This document shows, one piece after another, positions 24,981 to 38,942 of a stretch of 64,000 nt of DNA. Position numbers and translations under genes: made by a program. The notes beneath the pieces are model-generated. The model was given only the letters and a program-made list of their open reading frames with translations. It searched no databases and was not told where the DNA came from. Position 1 is the stretch's first letter. Every line of letters begins with the position of its first letter. The stretch is from Mycteria americana (Eukaryota; Chordata; Aves; Ciconiiformes; Ciconiidae), in contig NC_134365.1 in assembly GCF_035582795.1 (NCBI RefSeq), positions 134,071,077 through 134,135,076 on the forward strand. Direction: 5' to 3'.

Positions 24981-27900
24981 GAAGGCTGCTTCTCAAGGTT
25001 TAGCAAGACCTATAAATAATAGCTAGCTGAACTCAGGGCTAAGTGTGCAAATACATTTCTGAATCATATTTCTTTAAATCAAGCTAGCTCTGTTCAGTGA
25101 TAAGAGTCAGGTAGGAACTTTTTGCATTGATTCTGCTTAGAGAGGCCTACCTTCCAGATAACTTTAAGACACAATTCAATGTAGTGATTTGATGCTGAAC
25201 ATGATTAGAGTATTAGTGCTTGTAGAGGAGGCCTCCCTCCCTTTTTCCCAATTTAACAGATGAAATAAGGGACATTTCAGCTCAGGTTTGAAGGCTGGGA
25301 TTCAGCGTTTGAAGTGTCAGTGGTATATAGCTCTTACTGTAGAAAGTTCTTCTTGCTGTGCTCTGACAGAGCTCAGATCTCACTCTTAAGGCATAAGGCA
25401 AAGTCTGCTCCCCTGAGGTTTTTCATGTTCCAAGTGTAGGCTGGTTGAACTCTCGCAAATGCTTTCCTTATTTTGGTGTATGTCAGGTTGTTCTGGAAAT
25501 GCTCTGAGTACATACTTATCACAAACAAAACAGCAATGAGAATTTTTAAAATAAATGACTGAATCAGGGCTTTATGAGGGCCATTTACATTAGACAAGTA
25601 CTGACTGATCTTATGCCAAAGCACTCTCTTTTGGACTATTAGCAAAATAAAAGGTTCATATGTTTCAATATCTATGGTCTAGTTAAAGACATCAGGCTGA
25701 AATATGCTGGAGTTAGATATAGCCGTAATATTTTCATATGGGATCCATCAGTCAGAAAGTGCATGGGCCTCAGGAAATGAAATAACAAGCTTAGTAATGG
25801 CGGGAGCTTAGAGGGAGAATATGGTTAATGTAATTAGAAAGAGTTTCAATCAAGGAACAAGTTCATCCTACAAGTGTTCTTCCACAGAGAAAGCACTTTC
25901 CATGAATGACTTTTGCTGCCCTGGCTTCTTGATCTTCATGCAAAATTAACTAAGACTCATCAAAATTTCATGGCCTATAAACTAAGCCACTTCAGTTTAG
26001 TGTCACTCAGATGAAATATTGGAGTGTGACCATGGCACTTGGTAATAAACTATCATTTTAAAAGAATGGGTGGGGAAACCTGTGGTGCTGAGGAAATAAA
26101 AAGCAATTAAAAACTATATATAAAAGAGGAATCACAAGAAGGAATTAAGCTTCCAAGGAATGAGGAACTCAAGGAAATAATTGAAGGAAGAAATGTCATT
26201 CTAACCTTTTAAAATATTAAAAAATTAATATACCTGAAATATCATCAAAACCCAATCCTGTAAACAAATCTATATTCATGGGCCTTCATGTCTGTCTTCA
26301 GGGTGCTCTTTAAATGTGCAAAGCATCAATCTGGTGGCCTAAGGAGGACCTAGGAGAGGATGTGCGATCAAGTTACAACCACAGGGAGAAGAATGCTGAA
26401 ATTTCCAGATCCTCTTTTCCTTCTGGATTACACTTGGATTACATATAATTTATAACCTAGGATAACACCTGGGAAATCCTTCAAGAAATTATACTCTGAA
26501 AAGCCTGTTTATAGCTGACACAAATCTATTTAGCAGGCATGTTTATCAGATTTACTTATGTTCCTGCACAACTGAAAGGTGTTGATAGATGTAATACGGC
26601 CGCTAAGCTCCAAACAGCTGCTTGTTGCTCTTGTAGCATGCATGGATGCTAGCTGGTAAAATGTAAATGACTGACTGATTTAATATCAGCTTTTTTTTTT
26701 TAATGTGAATATTTATGAGTATATCATCATCTATGGGATTGTCTTTGAACAATGGTCCCAAACCATCAAATACTGCTGATGCTCCACCTCTGTCATCTGG
26801 CAACTTGCAGATGAATTCTGTTGCAAACCCACTGAAAAGCAAGTTATAAATCCCTAGCTGATGCTGTTAAGTGTCATGGGGCATTTACAGTAGTTATGGA
26901 TGTAAATCATTCATAATCCAATACCAAACTGAAAAGAGCAAATGAGTTTGTCTCTGTGGTTAAAAAGAATAAGGTATTGATTACTATAACAAATTAACAA
27001 CTTGAAGCCTGACATATGTCCTCTGAGTGCTGAGAGCTGTGAACTGGAACAGTCATGTATTACACATTAGCCTCATGAGATTTAAAAGCAATTGCGCTAC
27101 AAGAATAGCTAGTTATTAGAAGAGTTCTGTAAAAATGATTTTAATGGCATTTACTGCAGGGCTAGAACAATTACCAACCTGCAATCAAACTAATAGCTTT
27201 TCATTAATTAAGATAGTTGAGCAAGACCCTGTCTTCACACTTTTGTTGTGGGAAATGATGCTGGATGTATTTTCAATGGCAGGCAGATGGGTGACAACGT
27301 GAACTATTGCAGGATGGCAGAGTTAGCTAAAAAGCACTTGGCGCTTCCAGAGGCTTCTACATTGAGAGGGTTAGATGTCGGCTTTTGATGGGACTGGATT
27401 TGCTCTATGGAGTGGAAACTTACAGGGAAAATGAACATAGAAAATCTGTGTGTATGTTGGGGGAAGAGGTTAGGTTAAATCCCTACTGAAAAACCCTTTA
27501 AGCATGCTTCTGCCTGCTTTGGATTTTCTCTCCTTTCCTCTCCCCCATCGTGATAAGTGAGATTGCACCAGCTAATATAACGAGATGACAGTGTGAAAGT
27601 GCACCAGTTTGAATCGATATTCATCTCTAGCCAGCAAGCTGCTTTCAGGGTAGTACTTACAATAGTGCTAAACCGATAGGAGCCTGGAAACTACAAGGGA
27701 ATGGGGTGAATATTCATTCACATTTTTAAGGAACTTCTCTTTGACTGTACTCACACTTACTCCCTGTCTTGTTTATGCAAATGTTTTTGTAAAGTGGTTT
27801 GTTGGCAACAGTATTCGTGGAAATTGAGAAACACAGCAAATATTGCAAATGATGATAGATTCCTTTTTTCAGATCTACAGCAGGGCTTGCAAGGAAAGCC

Positions 27901-30900
27901 ATGAATTACATTCATAGTCACAGAACAAAAACATATTGTTTGATTATTCTGTAAACCGAAATAATCAAAGTTGAAGATGCTCAAAACTTGCAAGATATAT
28001 TTTGCTAATCAGCTAGAGATAAAAATTCTCCACAGAGGTTATTATGACTACTTTACACTGCAGATATTGTGGTATGCTGCTGGACAATTTGAAAACAGAA
28101 AATAGCAGGTATGTTTGTGACGAGCTGTTTAGCTGGCCTTATGAGTGATATAAATGATCCTTTTTGCTTGACTGGGTATTGAAAGAAACAGCTGGTAGAC
28201 CTATGAAGATAGGGAAGCTCCCAGAAGCCAAAGGAGAGACTTGTTAGGTTTACAGCTGAAATGAAAGCCATTTTGCCCCTCCTTTCACCCTGCAGTGGTG
28301 AGCTTTCACCAGGAGGAGGGAAGTGGCTTAAGGTGTTTGAAGGCAAAAATTGAGGTTGGTATTTAATCCATGAGGAACAAAGTAATGTACTGCTGCCATT
28401 GGCAAAACTGAGTTTTGTGGTGAGTTCTGGGGGAAAGCAGGACATGATGGGGCTGGGAAAGCTTAGGGATGCTCAGCTGGGGGGAATATCTCTCTCTCTT
28501 TCCCCTTGACAAATCTCCTGAACTCCTGATCTGGTCTGATCTTCCTTGGGTGGAACATCTAATGCTAGAGTAAATTGTTGTCATATTGAAGTTGACAATG
28601 TGTGTTGACAAAATTTCATATTATATGAATATAAAAATTACACAAAAACTCATTGGGAACCCTTGAACCTGTTGAAGACCTCTGTAATAATATGCAGAGA
28701 TCTAGGAACACCTGGGAAAGCTGCTGCTGTGGTTTTAAGAAACTTAAATGCCCTGAAGTGTTATTTATTTGGTGACATATGACAAATTGTTCTATGAGGG
28801 CTAGATGATTGCAACTTAAAAATAAATTAAAGCCTCTCTCTGGGTGTCCTGCTCATTTTTGATATACAACACTCTAAATAGGAGTCTTGGCTTCCTGGAA
28901 TGTACAGCATTTAAAGAACCAATTAAAATTATAAAACTCTGGCAAAGTTTCCCATCAGCATTATTGCTTCTTCACTTTGTTACCTTGTATTTTGTATCAT
29001 TCCTCATGCTTTATCTGTTGTAGATCTCTTTCTCGTGCTAATTAAAGTAAGTTTAGTTCTTGATGTGTGGAAGTATTCGTTAGTGTATTTGCTGGAGGGC
29101 TGCTCCATCCTTCTCTTCGTGGCTGGGCCACCACACCAGAGGTATGAGCGGTGGATAGGAAATGGCTTCTGCCCCTCTAGCTTGCATGTGTAGATGGTCC
29201 AGTCCCACTTCAGACTGCAGGAACGTTTTCAGCTGACTTCAGCGGACTTACTTTGCTTCTGACCCTGCACGGGTAGCATCATGTGCTGTCCCAATGCATA
29301 GAGAGATAACTAATCTTGTTGTCTCACTTTCCTGTGGCTAATCCTCAACCAAAAAAGTTGTTGAAAGTGGATGAAATGTTCTTTTTCACTATTGGCTGCA
29401 ATAGGAAATAGCGGTTTGAACGGATCAGTTCAGTGGAAGCGCTTCTTTTATACTTGGAATTGATTTGGAATGACAATTTAAGCGAGAGAGATTTTGGCTC
29501 AGTAATGTTCACATTCATACCAATCTCATAAGCTACAAGGAGAAAAGTGTGGTGGTTTTTTTTTTTTTTCTTTTGTAAGGCGATCACCTTGCTTTATTTT
29601 CTCCATATAACCTGGGGCTACTGCAGAGTGGATAAGGCTTTGGCTGTAACATTAATATCCACACAGCGTAACGATCCGGTTGTGCATGGTGAATCCCTCA
29701 TTTGGTGTTGCAGCCTTTGTAGATTATGCTGCTGGTTGGTGGAGTTGCCTTCTCTGTGGGAATCAAAGCACCCACTCATTTCCACTTCTGGAGAGGAAAT
29801 TAATATCCTATTCATGTAGCTGTATATTGCTTTTAATTGGTTTAGTATTAAACTATCAGCTGCCTGAATGAAATGTTGTGGGGAAGTTCATTTCTAGAAG
29901 GCGGTTTGTCTCTGGACAATTACAGAGTGTTTTTTTCCATGTTACTGAATCACAGGAGGGAATATCTCATGTAGAAAACTGTATTTTCAGAGAAATTAAT
30001 GACCCTTTAATAAAACAATGAGCATTTTTTCTTAAATAAAGTGGCTGACAAAAATATTACCACCAACTTGCGTCGTAACTCATCTGCCCAATAAAAAAAG
30101 TGGGTAAATATTTATGAATTGCACATCAGGAGCAATCAGGGAGAACTGGCAGTATAAACCATACAAATAATATTTTTTAACGTTATCAACCCCTTTATTA
30201 ACCTCTGAGAACAGAGGCTCTTTGGGGCAGAAAGCCCCTGGAGGTGGGGATCTCTCGTCGTATGCCGTTCAGAGACATCAGCCAGCTCTCTTCCCCTGAA
30301 CATCAGGCTGGAGGGCCAAATGGAAGTGGCTCTGCCAGCTGCTGTGGAGCCGTGCTGGGGGGTGGCCTCTGTTGTCCTCACCTAGTGACAGTGTTGATGT
30401 GGAAGTGCCACATCTGAGCGCTTGGTGAGGTCTGCAGCTGACAGTGTGGATGGGGCATGAACGTGTTGCCATGCTGGGAGCGATGATGAAAAATCCAGTG
30501 CTGTCCCTCTAATCCAGTACCTCTTTGCTTTCTGCCCTCCACTCAGGAGGGGAATATCTCCTTTTCCTCAAATATGGGTGGAATAACAAAAAGGATAAAG
30601 CAACTTCCATGGCACCTTGTCTATGACTCCGTCAAGATCTCACGAGGTAGAGAGACGCTCGGTCTAAGTGGCGTGTTGCTGGATCAAACTGTTCCACAAA
30701 TGTCTTTGGTGCTGCAGTAAATGATATTAGGAATTCAGTCAATGATATTCTGGTCAGAGACACTGTAATACTTGTCTCTCAGCATGATACCAGGATACAG
30801 TGCTGCTGAACAAGGTGTAAAACTGCTGCTCAGACCATCTGTAGGTATTAGAGATCCCATGGCTCATTTTGTAAAATGGGGGGTATCTCGTAGTCCTTGC

Positions 30901-30984
30901 CACGTTTCAACATACGTACGTACATCCTGGGAAACTAAATCCATCCACAGTGTTTTCAGTTCTGAGGAAGAAGAAATACATGAA
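24981..30984. other. Non-coding A+T-rich DNA, no gene seen
   Basis: No coding or RNA gene recognised. Landmarks are a T run at about 26691-26701, a T run at 29556-29569 next to a TTTTC break, and a short TC repeat at about 28490-28500. Open frames are short and overlapping. The stretch looks like unconstrained intronic or intergenic sequence with old unrecognisable repeats. Confidence 0.45.
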
Positions 30985-31450
30985 TGTTACGTGTTTAGAA
31001 GGGACCTTGACATAATCTGCTAAGGTGACTGGGACTTACAGTTCTATGTATCTCACCTCGACACTCCTAGAGTGATCCCAGTAACGTATGTTTGGCTAAA
31101 TCATGTCTCCAGAAAAGCATCCAGTCTTGATTTAAAGACCTCTAGAAACTGAGAATCTGGCACATCCCCCCCACTTATCCCACTGCTTAATATCTTCACT
31201 AGTAAAACCATGTGCCTAATTCCTGATCAGCCTCAGCTTCCAACCATTATTTCTTGACATGCTTTTCTCTGGTGGATTAAACAGCCCTCTCCCACCTGGA
31301 AAAGCTTCCCCCAGAGGTCCTTAGATACTGTAATCCAGGGACGTCTAAGTCTTCTTCCTGGCAAGCTTTTAAAATGCCTTGTGGTGCAGTGTTATCTCCA
31401 GCCCTGGAATAATTTTTGCGGTTCTTTTCTGAGGCTTCTGCATTTTCAAA
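30985..31450 (-). mobile_element. Ancient CR1 LINE relic, antisense
   Basis: The plus strand carries the complement of CR1 ORF2 3' sequence in the expected order. There is a 'agaagggaccttgacataat' block, 'catccagtcttgatttaaag' followed by 'acctctagaaactgagaatc', a 'cactgcttaatatcttcact' block, and 'gttcttttctgaggcttctg' near the end. The relic is degraded and frame-broken. It has the same orientation as the relics at about 3055 and 58050, and the opposite one to the young copies at 52 and 53 kb. Edges are uncertain by some tens of bases. Confidence 0.6.
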
Positions 31451-32140
31451 ATCCGTTTTAAAGACTTTGCAGGCTTGGTGTGATATGTAGTGGGGGGACA
31501 GTCACACATAAACACATACTATACAAGTGATATATTTTGGACTGATTTAATCTTAACTACTACATGGAATAAAATGTAGGTGCAGCCTTTCACACATCAG
31601 ATCATATTTAAAAATAAGATCTCTACACGTGCATCTGAAACAAATGTTACACCTGTATGACTTGAAAAGGTGGACTTCATCAGAACAATGTTAATGGAGT
31701 TTTTGCTTTCATAACCAACCCCCAAAATATGGAGAAGTTCTTGTGGTCTGACTCAAAATACGTTTATTTTTCTTTTTGGCAACATGTATTAAAGAAAACT
31801 CTTTCAGGTTGACCATGAAATTTTCTGAAGCAATCAGTTTTGTTTAAAAAATGATAATGCAATTTTACACTTCTGAAGTTTTTCTCCATTTTCTACTGCA
31901 ACTAATTGCAGGGCTGGACTGAGTAATTTGTAAATGGACATGCACATCAGTTGATAAGATTTTGTACAGCAAACAAAGGAAGTTTGTGCAACTGAATACA
32001 TAGTCTGGTATGTAAGGCTTCTGTGAAGCCACAGCTCCGCTAAAGGAGGGTGTAGACAGGCTCCTGGCATGATAAGGGGGGCCATCTCCCAGTCCCCCGT
32101 CCAGGGAGGGCAGGAGGACCTCTCTTCAGTTGGAGTCTGA
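31451..32140. other. Non-coding DNA
   Basis: Ordinary A+T-rich sequence to about 32030, then rising purine and G+C content toward the polypurine block. No recognised feature. Confidence 0.4.
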
Positions 32141-32220
32141 AGACGATGAAAGCTAGCAAGGAGGGAGGGAAAGAGCCTGGGGACAGAAAAAGGGGGAAGA
32201 AAAGGGAAGGGAAAAACCCC
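32141..32220 (+). repeat. Polypurine tract, G-run rich
   Basis: The plus strand is dominated by A and G with repeated GGG, GGGG and GGGGG runs (for example gagggagggaaagagcctgg). G+C-rich, G-run-bearing DNA continues to about 32640. Such asymmetry can form triplex or G-quadruplex structures and shifts local replication skew. The long minus-strand frame here is rich in Pro, Ser, Leu and Phe because of this composition and is not evidence of a gene. Confidence 0.6.
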
Positions 32221-34310
32221 CGAGAAGCTCAGCAAAAAGAAAAGGTTAAAAAAACAACATCCAGAGACTGGAAGGCTGCAGCTTGAGCTGCGGCAGGGGC
32301 TGGGACTGTCTGCTGAGGGAGGGAGGAGGCAGAGACCCACCGGGCAAGGAGAGGGGCTTCGGCCCCAGGAGGCTTCAGTGAGTCTTTGGGCAGGTGCAGG
32401 GCTTTGGTGGGGCTCAGGAGGGGACAGAGGCTGGGAAAGGGGAGGAGGGCTCCTACCAGGGCCTGGGCTGTGTGGAGGTATGGCAACTGATGGGAAAGGC
32501 GGGCTGGGATGGGGCAGAAGACGAAGACAAAGTACTGAAAGGGGAGTTGAGATTCAGTGGGAGCCTGGTAAGACTGGGACTGGTGATCAGGCAGGCTGGC
32601 ACGGAGGGAAGGAGTCAGAGCCTGGCTGGAGAAAAGAAATCACAGATCTCCACGAATGTCCGTGTGGCAAATGCATGACGGTTATGAACGCCTAGCTGCC
32701 AGCACGTGCTTCATGGATCAGTGCCACTGGCTTCGACTGTGACACTTGCATGTGTCAGGCCTGGGGGTGTCGTGTCACACCAGCAAGGGGTGAAAAACCC
32801 ACCATTAGGGAGAAAGCAATCCAGTTTAAGTGACTTGCCTGACACGGTTTCAAAACTCTGCAAAGTAAGTGGATGCTGAAAAATCCAGTTCCTCTCTGGC
32901 CAGGCTCGTATGCACTCAGCTATGTTGGGGACAGTGAGGGCCATAGTGAAGAGAAAGCTCATCTTAGGTTTTGGGATCACTGAAGACTCAGCAGATTGTA
33001 TGTACTCAAAGCTGTGAAGCCCCATCACTGTGCTGGGGGTGCTTCTTGGGCACTGGCTGGGTGGTGATTGCTTCTGCTACAGCATTTTGTGTCATCCTCT
33101 TGCTTGTGCTCCCCTTCTCCCATTGATTTGGTAGTTCCAGTCATTATTCTCTTATTTCCTGCGCAGGGTGTCGGTTGCATAGCAAAAGACCGCTTCTTCA
33201 ACTGCACTTTGCCCCGGCTATGATAGGCTGGCACTGACTCCTGGTGGGAAGAGGGGGTGGAGTGGTTTAGAGAATTGCCATCAAGAAAGAAACAAGTGAT
33301 TGCATTATTCCCCTTCAAACCACGCTCCACACCCCCCAGCCAGCCACTGTTGCCTCACTGGGTCCAGATGGTTTCAGCTCAGCTTGATGTCTTTTCCTAG
33401 CGTGCATTTATGCTGCCATCAGCCCGTGCAGCAGCCAGCTGTTGTGATTGGGCAATGTTACTGTCATTACCTTCTTCCGCTTGGCATGCATGGTGGTTAT
33501 GTCTTGCCTCAAGTTAAACTGTACACTTCTTAGGGTTTTTCCCCGTGCACTTGTAATGGGTCGTTGAAATTGTGCTCCATTTCTGCCTACAGCCTGTTTG
33601 TCCATAAAGCATAGCCATGGTGGGAGAAACGGGACAGGGAGCAAGTAAGTACTGGGTTTGCTGTACTGCCCTCTCCCCGGAAAGCAGGGACTCCGGGTTC
33701 AAGCTGGAGCAGGCAGGAGGTGACTGGGAGGGGAGGAATTACCTGCAAATTGAGGTGGAGAAGGAACTGTTTCATTTGAGTTTTGAAAAAGATACGTGCT
33801 TTGTGGCTTAAATCTAACCCTCTCCCTCCTGTGGCTTCCTTCCAGTAAAGGGGGCTCTTGCTGACACCCACAATTGTACATGGGTGAGTTGAGGGTCTCG
33901 CACACACCATCTTAAATTGTATCAGGAACCTCTCTCCCCTCATTTCCCTTCTCCCTCTGGGGGAACAGTGAGAAGCCAGATTTCTTCTATAACAACAGAG
34001 ATGTGAGAATGTGAGTCTGCCTTCCTCCTTACAAGCAACCAGTGGAAGAATGTGCGGGAACATGGAAAAGGCTGTGAACTACAGCACCCTGCTTATCTGG
34101 CTCTGAGCCTTCCTGCTGCAGTGATCCCAAATCAAGGAACACGTTTTCTTGATTATAGCCCTGTTAATTCTTTATTTGGCATTTATTAAAACTTTAAACT
34201 GTGCTTAGAAAATACCCAGTGACTAATGATCACTCATTAGGGACCAAGGAAGCTTGCAGGGTGGTTCAGTTACTGTTGGCAGAAGTAGCAGAGGTTTACC
34301 TTTTCACCAG
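32221..34310. other. Non-coding DNA, G+C-rich at its start
   Basis: The stretch from 32290 to about 32640 is G-rich on the plus strand; the rest is mixed composition. Many overlapping frames on both strands show composition-driven openness. No domain, RNA gene or repeat family is recognised. Confidence 0.4.
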
Positions 34311-34364
34311 TGTCCTGGTGTGAATAGCAAGACTTTATTTTGGACTATGTGGGGTTTATCTCAG
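34311..34364 (+). other. Exon-like 54-base segment (weak candidate)
   Basis: An acceptor with a good pyrimidine tract (gtttaccttttcaccag) is followed by 54 bases open in frame 0 and a CTCAG/GTAAGG donor at 34365. The reading is CPGVNSKTLFWTMWGLSQ. The length is a multiple of three. The peptide is not recognised and no partner exons could be linked, so this may be a decoy exon. Confidence 0.17.
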
Positions 34365-36191
34365 GTAAGGAATTTTAGGGTGAGGCTGTGAGGCCCATGG
34401 CTACCCCCCACAGCTGCTCCCACTTTCTACACAGACTATGCAACCATATCATCAAGGGTTGCCTGAGCAATCCAGATCACTTCAGCAAGTCACTGCAGCT
34501 ACTTCTGTGGCTTAAATCCTGCCTTGTACTGCACAGGTAGAGAGCTTACACCATGCAATCAGCATTGTAATACTTCTGTTAGTCAAGCTGTGGCCCTTTA
34601 GTGTGCACAGATGGGAGAGATCCCTGCTGGATAGTACTTATAAGGCGTTCTGCCACAGGAACGTGCCGCTTCTTTTCAGACAATTAAGTGGGCTGCTGAT
34701 TTTGTTTGTGTCACCCTGCTGAGTGTTGGCAGGACAGCTATTGTATCACCCCTCATTCCCTTCACCCCATCCCTTCCCTGAAGAAGCGCACAGATGAGCT
34801 TGTTTTGAATGCAGATGTGCGTGGAAGCATTGCCAGGGAAAACAGTTTTCAAAGTTATCCAGGAAAATGAAAACTGAGACAGGATTGCTATACTGACATA
34901 CCTTGGTTGCACCAAGATGGGTGAGGAGACCCTCGGCATCTGGGAAAACTGGAATATTAGACTTAATTTCCAAATAAAGGTGTGCTGTATGTACATGTAT
35001 TTGTTGTATGTGTTTTGGAAGCACAGTAGTACAAGTTGCATTCTGTTAAAATAATTGACATTTCTCTACAGTACCCTGAACTGTAATATTTTCCCCTTCC
35101 GTAGAGAATATTGCATGGAGGAGTAGGCATTCCTTTGAGCATCGCTTAGAAAGAAAAGTTCTTCAAAAGAAAATACAAAGAAAAGGAAAAACTTGCTCTG
35201 CCTCAGTCTTCTCATAAGCAGCCAATAAACCAGCCTTCAAAGAGACTTCTGAGGCTGGCCGACGAGAGGTCACCCTTGGGCATAGTAGCTGAACAAAGCT
35301 GGCTCCTGATTGCAGCAGATACCTGTTGGAAATAGGTACTTTGTTTTCTGTGCAGGCAAGAGAGAGGAGTGGGAAACCAGTGGGCTGATCCTTGGGAGTG
35401 CTGAGCTAGGCAGGGTTTAGGAAGCTGGAGGAAGCTAGGGACAAGCTCGGTGTATGGTGTATTTTGAGTCAGAATCACAGCCTGCAATAGCTGCAGAGCT
35501 CTGTTCCCACTCCCAGGGTAGCTGTGGGTTGGTAGAGGGTGGTCTGCCATCAGCACAGCACGTCTACTATCCCTGGTCCCCACAGCCCATGTGGTTGGAA
35601 GGGGATGGGATATGCTAGCTCGGTGTCATCTGGGGATGTGTGCATTGCCTCCTTTCGTTTGTGTCCTCTTTTTCTTTAACATTGTGACATCAAAGGGACA
35701 GGTCAGAGCTGTTCCCTTGATCACTGAGGCCTATTAATGCCAGGTGCTTGGCAGGTTCGTAGATTGGTTGTGATGACTCTGATCCAGCTGTAGGAGCAGA
35801 AAGTCCCTAAATCTCACTCCTAGATGAGCCATGTATCTATAATGCAGAGATACATGTGGTGTGATTTCTTTTCACCAAGGTGTAAGCCCTCATCTCATTC
35901 ATGTTAACTTCCAACACCATTTCTTACAAGTCCACGGTTGCTGCAGCACTGTGTTTGGTCTAACCAGTGAAGATAGACATGGCTGAATTGATGCTACATG
36001 GTCAACTTTGACATTTATGTTCTTCAGCGCTCCCATCCCCCACTTAACAAATGCCATATGGACTGAGATCAATCGTGATCAATAACGAGAACCAGAATTT
36101 TCTTGCCATGGTCCCATTCCTGACTGATGAAAGCCTGACAGAGTTGGGGCCTAAGCCTGCATTTGCAACATGTATAAGGAAATGGTGTTAG

Positions 36192-36225
36192 CTTTTGATT
36201 TTGTGAGACTTTTGATTTTGTGAGA
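36192..36225 (+). repeat. Two-copy 17-base tandem duplication
   Basis: The unit cttttgattttgtgaga occurs twice in direct succession without a mismatch, which indicates a recent small duplication. It has no coding meaning. Confidence 0.95.
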
Positions 36226-38415
36226 CTAGTATGTTTGCTATGACTTGTGCTAGATGTTTAGACTTCTTGGGGCATTTGCTTGTCTGCAGGAGGGTCCGCG
36301 ATTCTGCGTGGCAGAGCTGAGAGAAGATGCTTGCTGGGAAAATTCCCAGTACACATTGTCTTAGAGATGTTGCATTTGCTTGCTCATGCCTTGCTGTTTC
36401 CAGTAGCTTAAGGTAGGGTAAGGGCCCTTGGCATGGATCAGCAAGTAGCAGGCGGGCCACTCTCAGCCAGCACAGGTGGGAGCCACATAAATGCAAAAGG
36501 ACAATCTTTGAGAGGCACAGGTTCCCGGCTCCTGACTCCTACAGGAATCCAAATTCAGCAGGACTGATGGATGCTGGCTTACTCCGAAGCAATATAGCAT
36601 CAATGAGTTAGCAGTAGCATCTTCCCTCTTTGAGGAAAAGCCTTTCCTAGCTTGCGTTGTATAGTCACCAAGTCTGTGCCACACCTAAGTGCTGCAAACC
36701 ACTGGGCTACTGGATGAAAGCAGGCAGAGCCACCACTCACTCCACTTTCTGTGAAGACTGCTCTGACTGGTGTGCTCTGAGGCAAGACATGACAGCCTCT
36801 GATCGACTACAGTACTCCACACAAGGTAGACATCAACCCACCAAGACATTTGTGTGTCAACACTGGCAGACACATCCTTAGAGCACTTCAATAGTAGATC
36901 GTCCTGGGTCTGGAGTTTGACCCCTGGGAGTAGGGGCTTGGTGGACCTAAGTTTGGTCTTAGATGCTCATCTCGTTGTGAGCACTTGACCCCACGATGAT
37001 CACAGTCCCTGGAGGAGCTATTCTCCACAGGGCATCATGGCTGTGGGAGCTTTTCAGGTTGTGAGGGTGGGAGTAATTGTCCCAGACGCACTCCAGTACC
37101 AGCCACTTTGCTCAGCTAAGGATTTAGCCCTGCATTTGTATAGCCGGCAAGTTCAGTAGGGTATAAGGAAGTTGGAACTGCCTTTTAATTTTCTTCAGTA
37201 GTCGGGCTAGAGTTATGATTGTAATTTGGACCTGATTCTGAAAAGAATCTCAGGTCTTTGTGATTGGGCACATGATTTCATTCAGTTTAATTCAATTTTG
37301 ACACTGGCAAGATTCTCATTTAAAGTGCACATTTCCAAGTGTATAAATCTATAGGAATGACACTGGCTCAGAACCTTTACCAGGCAGGCTGTCATAACTA
37401 ACGCCTATTAGTTAAATTAATGTAACAACGTGCACTTTTAGTGCTTAGGAAAGAATCTGTTCCTCAAATATAAACCACAAAGACCTGCAAATGGCTATTT
37501 AATTAAATCCATTTTTTTCTTTCCAGATACTTTCTCTAAAATTTCTTTCTTTCCTCGGGTAAACTGTTCTTACAGGAGAATGTAAATTTAGAATGCTAAA
37601 ATCAAGGAAAGGCCAAGTTATGGTATAATGAGTATATTAAAGCTTATCTGATACTCTGTTCTAAGTGAATCTCTATTTCTAGTATAAAATACAGAGGAAA
37701 TTGAATTAGTTTGAAAATGTTTCTGTGGTGAAAGGTGAACACTAAAGTCTTCACTGGGAGCTGATCTATGTGAGTAGCACGTAGGAAACATGTTCTTGCA
37801 ATCACTTCCTGAATTCCTGGAAGTTTTATGAATTACTATGTTATGTCAGAGCATCTTAACTTTCATTTCATTTTTTGAAATCTTTCCATTTTGCTTCACA
37901 GTGGTCTTCAAATGTGCTTTGTTTCTAAATGGTTAAGAGAGGCCCAGAAAATGCAGGAAAGCTGGGACATGTCTGGAGCTCATGTGACTTATTGCAGGTA
38001 CCTTCAGCCACTGGAGCACAGTGAACAACTTCTGGTCTGTGCCACTTAAATCCTGATGTACAAGAATAAGAGCTCTATACTTCCATGCCGTGGTCTTGTT
38101 TGAAGAGCAGTGTCCGGAGCTAACCACAGTACTGTTTGATGATTAATGAAAAAATGCTTTTGCCAGAGAAATCAGAGAAGATACATCTACTGTAGACTTT
38201 TAGTGCTCTGGGTTATTAATAGACAATTAGCAACAAGTATTTAATACATTTAATAAAGGCTGCTATGGACCCTTTCTCATTGCATCAAACCAATTAAAAA
38301 ATGGTTATTTACATAAAAGATTAGGAGATCAGCTTTGGGTAAGAAACAGAAATTTGTAACCAGAAATAAATATGTAGTGTGTCCATTGTAGGCTTTACAA
38401 ATGTGCTAAGTACAT

Positions 38416-38438
38416 TGAGTTAATTGGTAATTAACTCA
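38416..38438. repeat. Short inverted repeat (10-base stem, 3-base loop)
   Basis: The arms tgagttaatt and aattaactca are exact complements around GGT. The stem is A+T-rich and contains two TTAATT/AATTAA homeodomain-type cores. It could also be an accident of A+T-rich sequence. Confidence 0.85.
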
Positions 38439-38890
38439 GGGCAAAGTCTACAGATAGTCTAAACATATTGATTGCCAACTCTTCCTTTTTCTGCAACAGA
38501 ATCACTGTGCATTGCTGAGCTGAATTAAAATAAAAAAGCACTACAGAATGTAATTTCTGCTGCAGACTGAAGATATTTTTATGGTGTGGCATGCTACTGG
38601 AATAGGGCAGTAGTCATCAACCACTGTTTAGACATACGCAGCACATTTTGTGTTCTAGAAATCAGAAAGATCTATAGGGAGTACACGTAATTAAAGAAGA
38701 TAGGATCACCATAAAACTGTGATTTTATTATAATTATAAATGGCCATGGCTAGAATAGACCCTCCGCATCTGTTAAAGGACTGATTTTCAGAAAGAAAAA
38801 GAAACAAACTGGCTACAGGAGCACATGCACTCTGGACATTAGAGCTCCAAGCTGGGGCATGAGAAACTGTGAAGAGGGAACAACGCATGC

Positions 38891-38942
38891 TCTGGGAAAC
38901 CACAAATGCACACAGATGCACGTTCTGGGAAACCACAAATGC
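38891..38942 (+). repeat. Two-copy tandem repeat, period 33
   Basis: The 19-base block tctgggaaaccacaaatgc occurs at 38891-38909 and again at 38924-38942. The bases between are partly similar, giving a decayed 33-base unit. The unit length is a multiple of three, so one frame repeats LGNHKC, but nothing else supports coding. Confidence 0.9.

Noticed and set aside
31834..32340. 168-codon minus-strand frame rich in Pro, Ser, Leu and Phe
   Set aside because: It is produced by the polypurine tract on the plus strand; no domain is recognisable.
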